From the NCBI GenBank assembly GCA_023678885.1, contig CM042987.1, positions 25,258,927-25,322,926 on the forward strand: 64,000 nucleotides of DNA. The letters run 5' to 3'. Source of the DNA: Pogostemon cablin. Taxonomy: Eukaryota; Streptophyta; Magnoliopsida; Lamiales; Lamiaceae. Below, one piece after another: positions 62,050 through 64,000 of the stretch; position 1 is the first letter of the stretch; the number at the start of each line of letters is the position of its first letter. The notes beneath the pieces were generated by a model. The model did no database searches, was not told the origin of the DNA, and saw only the letters and a list, made by a program, of their open reading frames with translations. The position numbers and the translations under genes are program-made.

Positions 62050-62860
62050 ACCATCTGCCGCAATCCTATGTCCTTACACAGCAACGCTCAGAACGACTTC
62101 AAGCAGATGCTGCCGGAGTTCGTGCCCCAGCCACTGGAATCGAATGATCAGCTCTCCGGCAGTCGTGCCGATCCCCAGCAACCGCCCGCTGCCTGAAGCC
62201 TCCTTTTATGGTAACCAGATTCCAGTGCGTAGAAACTACCGCAGCCCAGCGACAACGAAGCGGGAAGCACCCGCGCTGGGAACCGCCTGAAACCTCGCTC
62301 GAGTCACGCCGGACGTCTGCAGCTTCCCTCCAGCGCGCCGCGCCTGTCAACGAAAACGCCGCTGCCACAGCTCGCTCTCCCAGCCGCGGCAGTTATCCCA
62401 GCATCGCCTTCAATAACTGCTGCCTACATCAATTTGCAGAGCTTTCCATTCGCCCCGTCTGGAAGCAGCCTTGAATTCGCCAGGAAAACTTCAGGCGCGC
62501 ACAGGTATACACCAGCGATTTCACTTGCCATCGACTCTCAGCGCAAGCCCAGTCACGCGCCTCCTATCTGCCTCGTCACGCCATCACACACACCCATGGT
62601 CAGCCGTGAAGATCCAGCGATGATTGTCGTTTACCATCGCGGAGTCGTCACTAGCTGCCACGGCAATCCATCCGCAGCGCCGACATCAAAACTTGGAAGT
62701 AGTGGACGCTGCTGCTTGCGCGATGATACCGCCAAGGAGAATCCATGCCACTCACCGGCCATCGGGCACCCATCGCTGTCTTTTTTTTTTTCGTATTCCA
62801 TTCACGATATGGTTGATCCATTCTTTCGTACTTGTTTGATCGTAGCGATCAAGGATAGCA
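62050..62860. other. Copia-2 leader, GC-rich segment of unknown origin
   Basis: Markedly richer in GC than anything nearby, with open stretches on both strands (for example 62099-62368 on minus and 62434-62865 on plus). None resembles a family I know, and GC-rich DNA has few stops by chance. It is absent from Copia-1, so it may have been captured from host DNA or replaced. Confidence 0.45.
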
Positions 62861-63029
62861 GATAGGGTTTCAAGTATAAAACTATACCCTAGTTTTCTTT
62901 CTTGCGATAATTAACAGATTAAGTCTCATAATCACAAAAAAAAACTATTAAACTTGCTATCAATAAGACAATCAACACACGAAAGGCTCAAACTATACCT
63001 AACGTCTCACGTCTCACCACGAAACCAAC

Positions 63030-63041
63030 GCTCTGATACCG
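63030..63041 (-). other. Copia-2 primer binding site, initiator tRNA-Met
   Basis: The complement reads CGGTATCAGAGC, one mismatch (first base) from the standard site used by Copia-1. It sits two bases inside the 5' LTR. Confidence 0.9.
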
Positions 63042-63043
63042 AT

Positions 63044-64000
63044 TATTGGGCAATTGGATCTTGTGGCTCAAACGTGATCGTTAGTAAACAGGCAAACAAT
63101 AATCGGAAGCGAAAATCAATGTTTACCGTACTTCTGGGTCGATGTACAGGATGAACAGCAGTGAACCACCTCTCAATCTTCTGCTGTATGTCCCAAGTCG
63201 AATCCTGCTGTTGTGTGGGCAACAATCTGCAGGATTCTCCCAATCTGCTTCTTTCCCTAACTGTCAAAAGAGGCGCAGTTACTTAGGTTTCCAGAAGCTG
63301 AGATGACTATATATATTGGGCTACAGCAGGGACCAGGAGGAGAAATTGGGCTGTGCCTCAATTGAATTTAATTAACCAAGCTTAGCCCAAAGCTTTTAAT
63401 TAAATCTAATAATAATAATATAGTCCACTAAAATATTATTATTGCACTACCCGTCCAATCCCAAATTATGTTCTGGGCTCCTTCTTATTATAAGTCCGAT
63501 AGTCTCCCCATGTTTAAGATATTCAATGTCCATTAATTAATTAAGTTACTGAAAACTCAAATTAATTAATATCTCATCCGAGAGTAGTACCACTCAACCT
63601 TTTTATCATGCCGGAAATTAATCCACTTGCAAGATTTACATGATAAACCTTATGAGCTCCTCAAGGGGACATCATCAACCTATGACGGACATGGATTCCT
63701 TCTACAATCAACAACACACCATAGATACAGCACTACTTCCCAACTCACCGAGTTTGTTGATTTAATACTTATAAATCTCACCCATTGATGAATCAAAGAA
63801 ATACATACTGCCCTACGTGTCGAGGTTATTGTATAGGGATTAAGAGCACGAACTTCCATAATAACAGAGATCAAGTTCTTCTATAAGTCAGTATAAGTCG
63901 AACGATCTCAGGCGGTCCTGCTCAATACACACAAGTGCATTAATGTGATTCTATAGCCAAGACAAGCTAATACCAAACCACACTACAACCATACCGATAG
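63044..64000 (-). repeat. Copia-2 5' LTR, first 957 bp
   Basis: Matches 56141-57097 with eight substitutions. The inner end reads TATTGGGC instead of TGTTGGGC. About 235 bp should remain beyond the window edge. Confidence 0.94.

Larger units (their letters stand above)
41442..64000 (-). mobile_element. Athila-type Ty3/gypsy element, split by two later insertions, continues right of the window
   Basis: Read right to left, the pieces are RT end, RNase H and integrase start (54826-56140), integrase end (44417-45121), a 3' untranslated stretch (42774-44416) and the 3' LTR (41442-42757). Gypsy-2 separates the integrase halves and Copia-2 interrupts RT; coding similarity continues across both joints. 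The LTR abuts satellite, so this element was inserted into the satellite first. Its 5' half lies beyond 64000. Confidence 0.88.
56141..64000 (-). mobile_element. Copia-2: Ty1/copia-family element, recent insertion, defective; 5' LTR runs off the window
   Basis: Right to left: 5' LTR (63044 to edge), primer site (63030-63041), leader, conserved stem-loop region, pol remnants, polypurine tract (complement of 57333-57343, AAGTGGGAGAT) and 3' LTR (56141-57332). The two LTRs match at 949 of 957 aligned positions by my count, with no net length difference, so the insertion is young. The internal coding region is nevertheless full of stops shared with Copia-1. It is inserted in the Athila-type RT gene. 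Confidence 0.92.

Noticed and set aside
62099..62865. Open frames on both strands in the GC-rich Copia-2 leader
   Set aside because: GC-rich DNA has few stops. Frames overlap on opposite strands and show no domain. Kept only as an unusual segment.

Overview
This window looks like plant heterochromatin, most likely from a flowering plant and probably a eudicot; the species cannot be named from the sequence. The evidence is the density of plant-type LTR retrotransposons, initiator-tRNA-Met primer sites (TGGTATCAGAGC), a Stowaway-type MITE, CACTA-like ends, a FAR1/Mutator-type gene and a satellite with a nucleosome-sized monomer. I see no intact host gene, tRNA or rRNA. Every coding region found is a transposable-element gene or related pseudogene carrying stops or frameshifts.

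The base layer is a tandem satellite of about 173-174 bp per unit (14171-18011 and 38195-41441). Three things interrupt or bound it. (1) Gypsy-1, a chromodomain-type Ty3/gypsy element on the + strand, ends at 14170. Its 5' LTR is split by Copia-1, a minus-strand Ty1/copia element that fills 1-5663 and runs off the left edge. (2) A 20.2-kb element with 24-bp terminal inverted repeats and CACTA-like ends occupies 18012-38194 and sits in phase within one monomer. It contains a truncated Athila-like gag-PR-RT-RNase H fragment, a second orphan CACTA-type end, a FAR1-related/MULE pseudogene that itself holds a solo copia LTR, a Stowaway MITE, and several kilobases of unassigned AT-rich DNA. (3) An Athila-type gypsy element on the minus strand starts at 41442 and runs past the right edge. 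It is split twice: by Gypsy-2 (45122-54820, same family as Gypsy-1, 5-bp target duplication AAACC) inside integrase, and by Copia-2 (56141 to beyond 64000, same family as Copia-1) inside reverse transcriptase. A further solo copia LTR lies in the satellite at 14894-16088.

The most interesting material is: the 20-kb TIR element with mirror-image subterminal motifs; the copia family, whose two internal copies share the same disabling lesions although Copia-2 has LTRs differing at only 8 of 957 compared positions (a defective but recently mobile, probably trans-mobilised family); and a pair of conserved stem-loops in that family's untranslated region, in which all three stem differences keep base pairing only when read as element-sense RNA. 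Copia-1 also carries an exact 62-bp minisatellite in its leader, and the copia LTRs carry a conserved long inverted repeat and a TATA box next to TGGGCY motifs.
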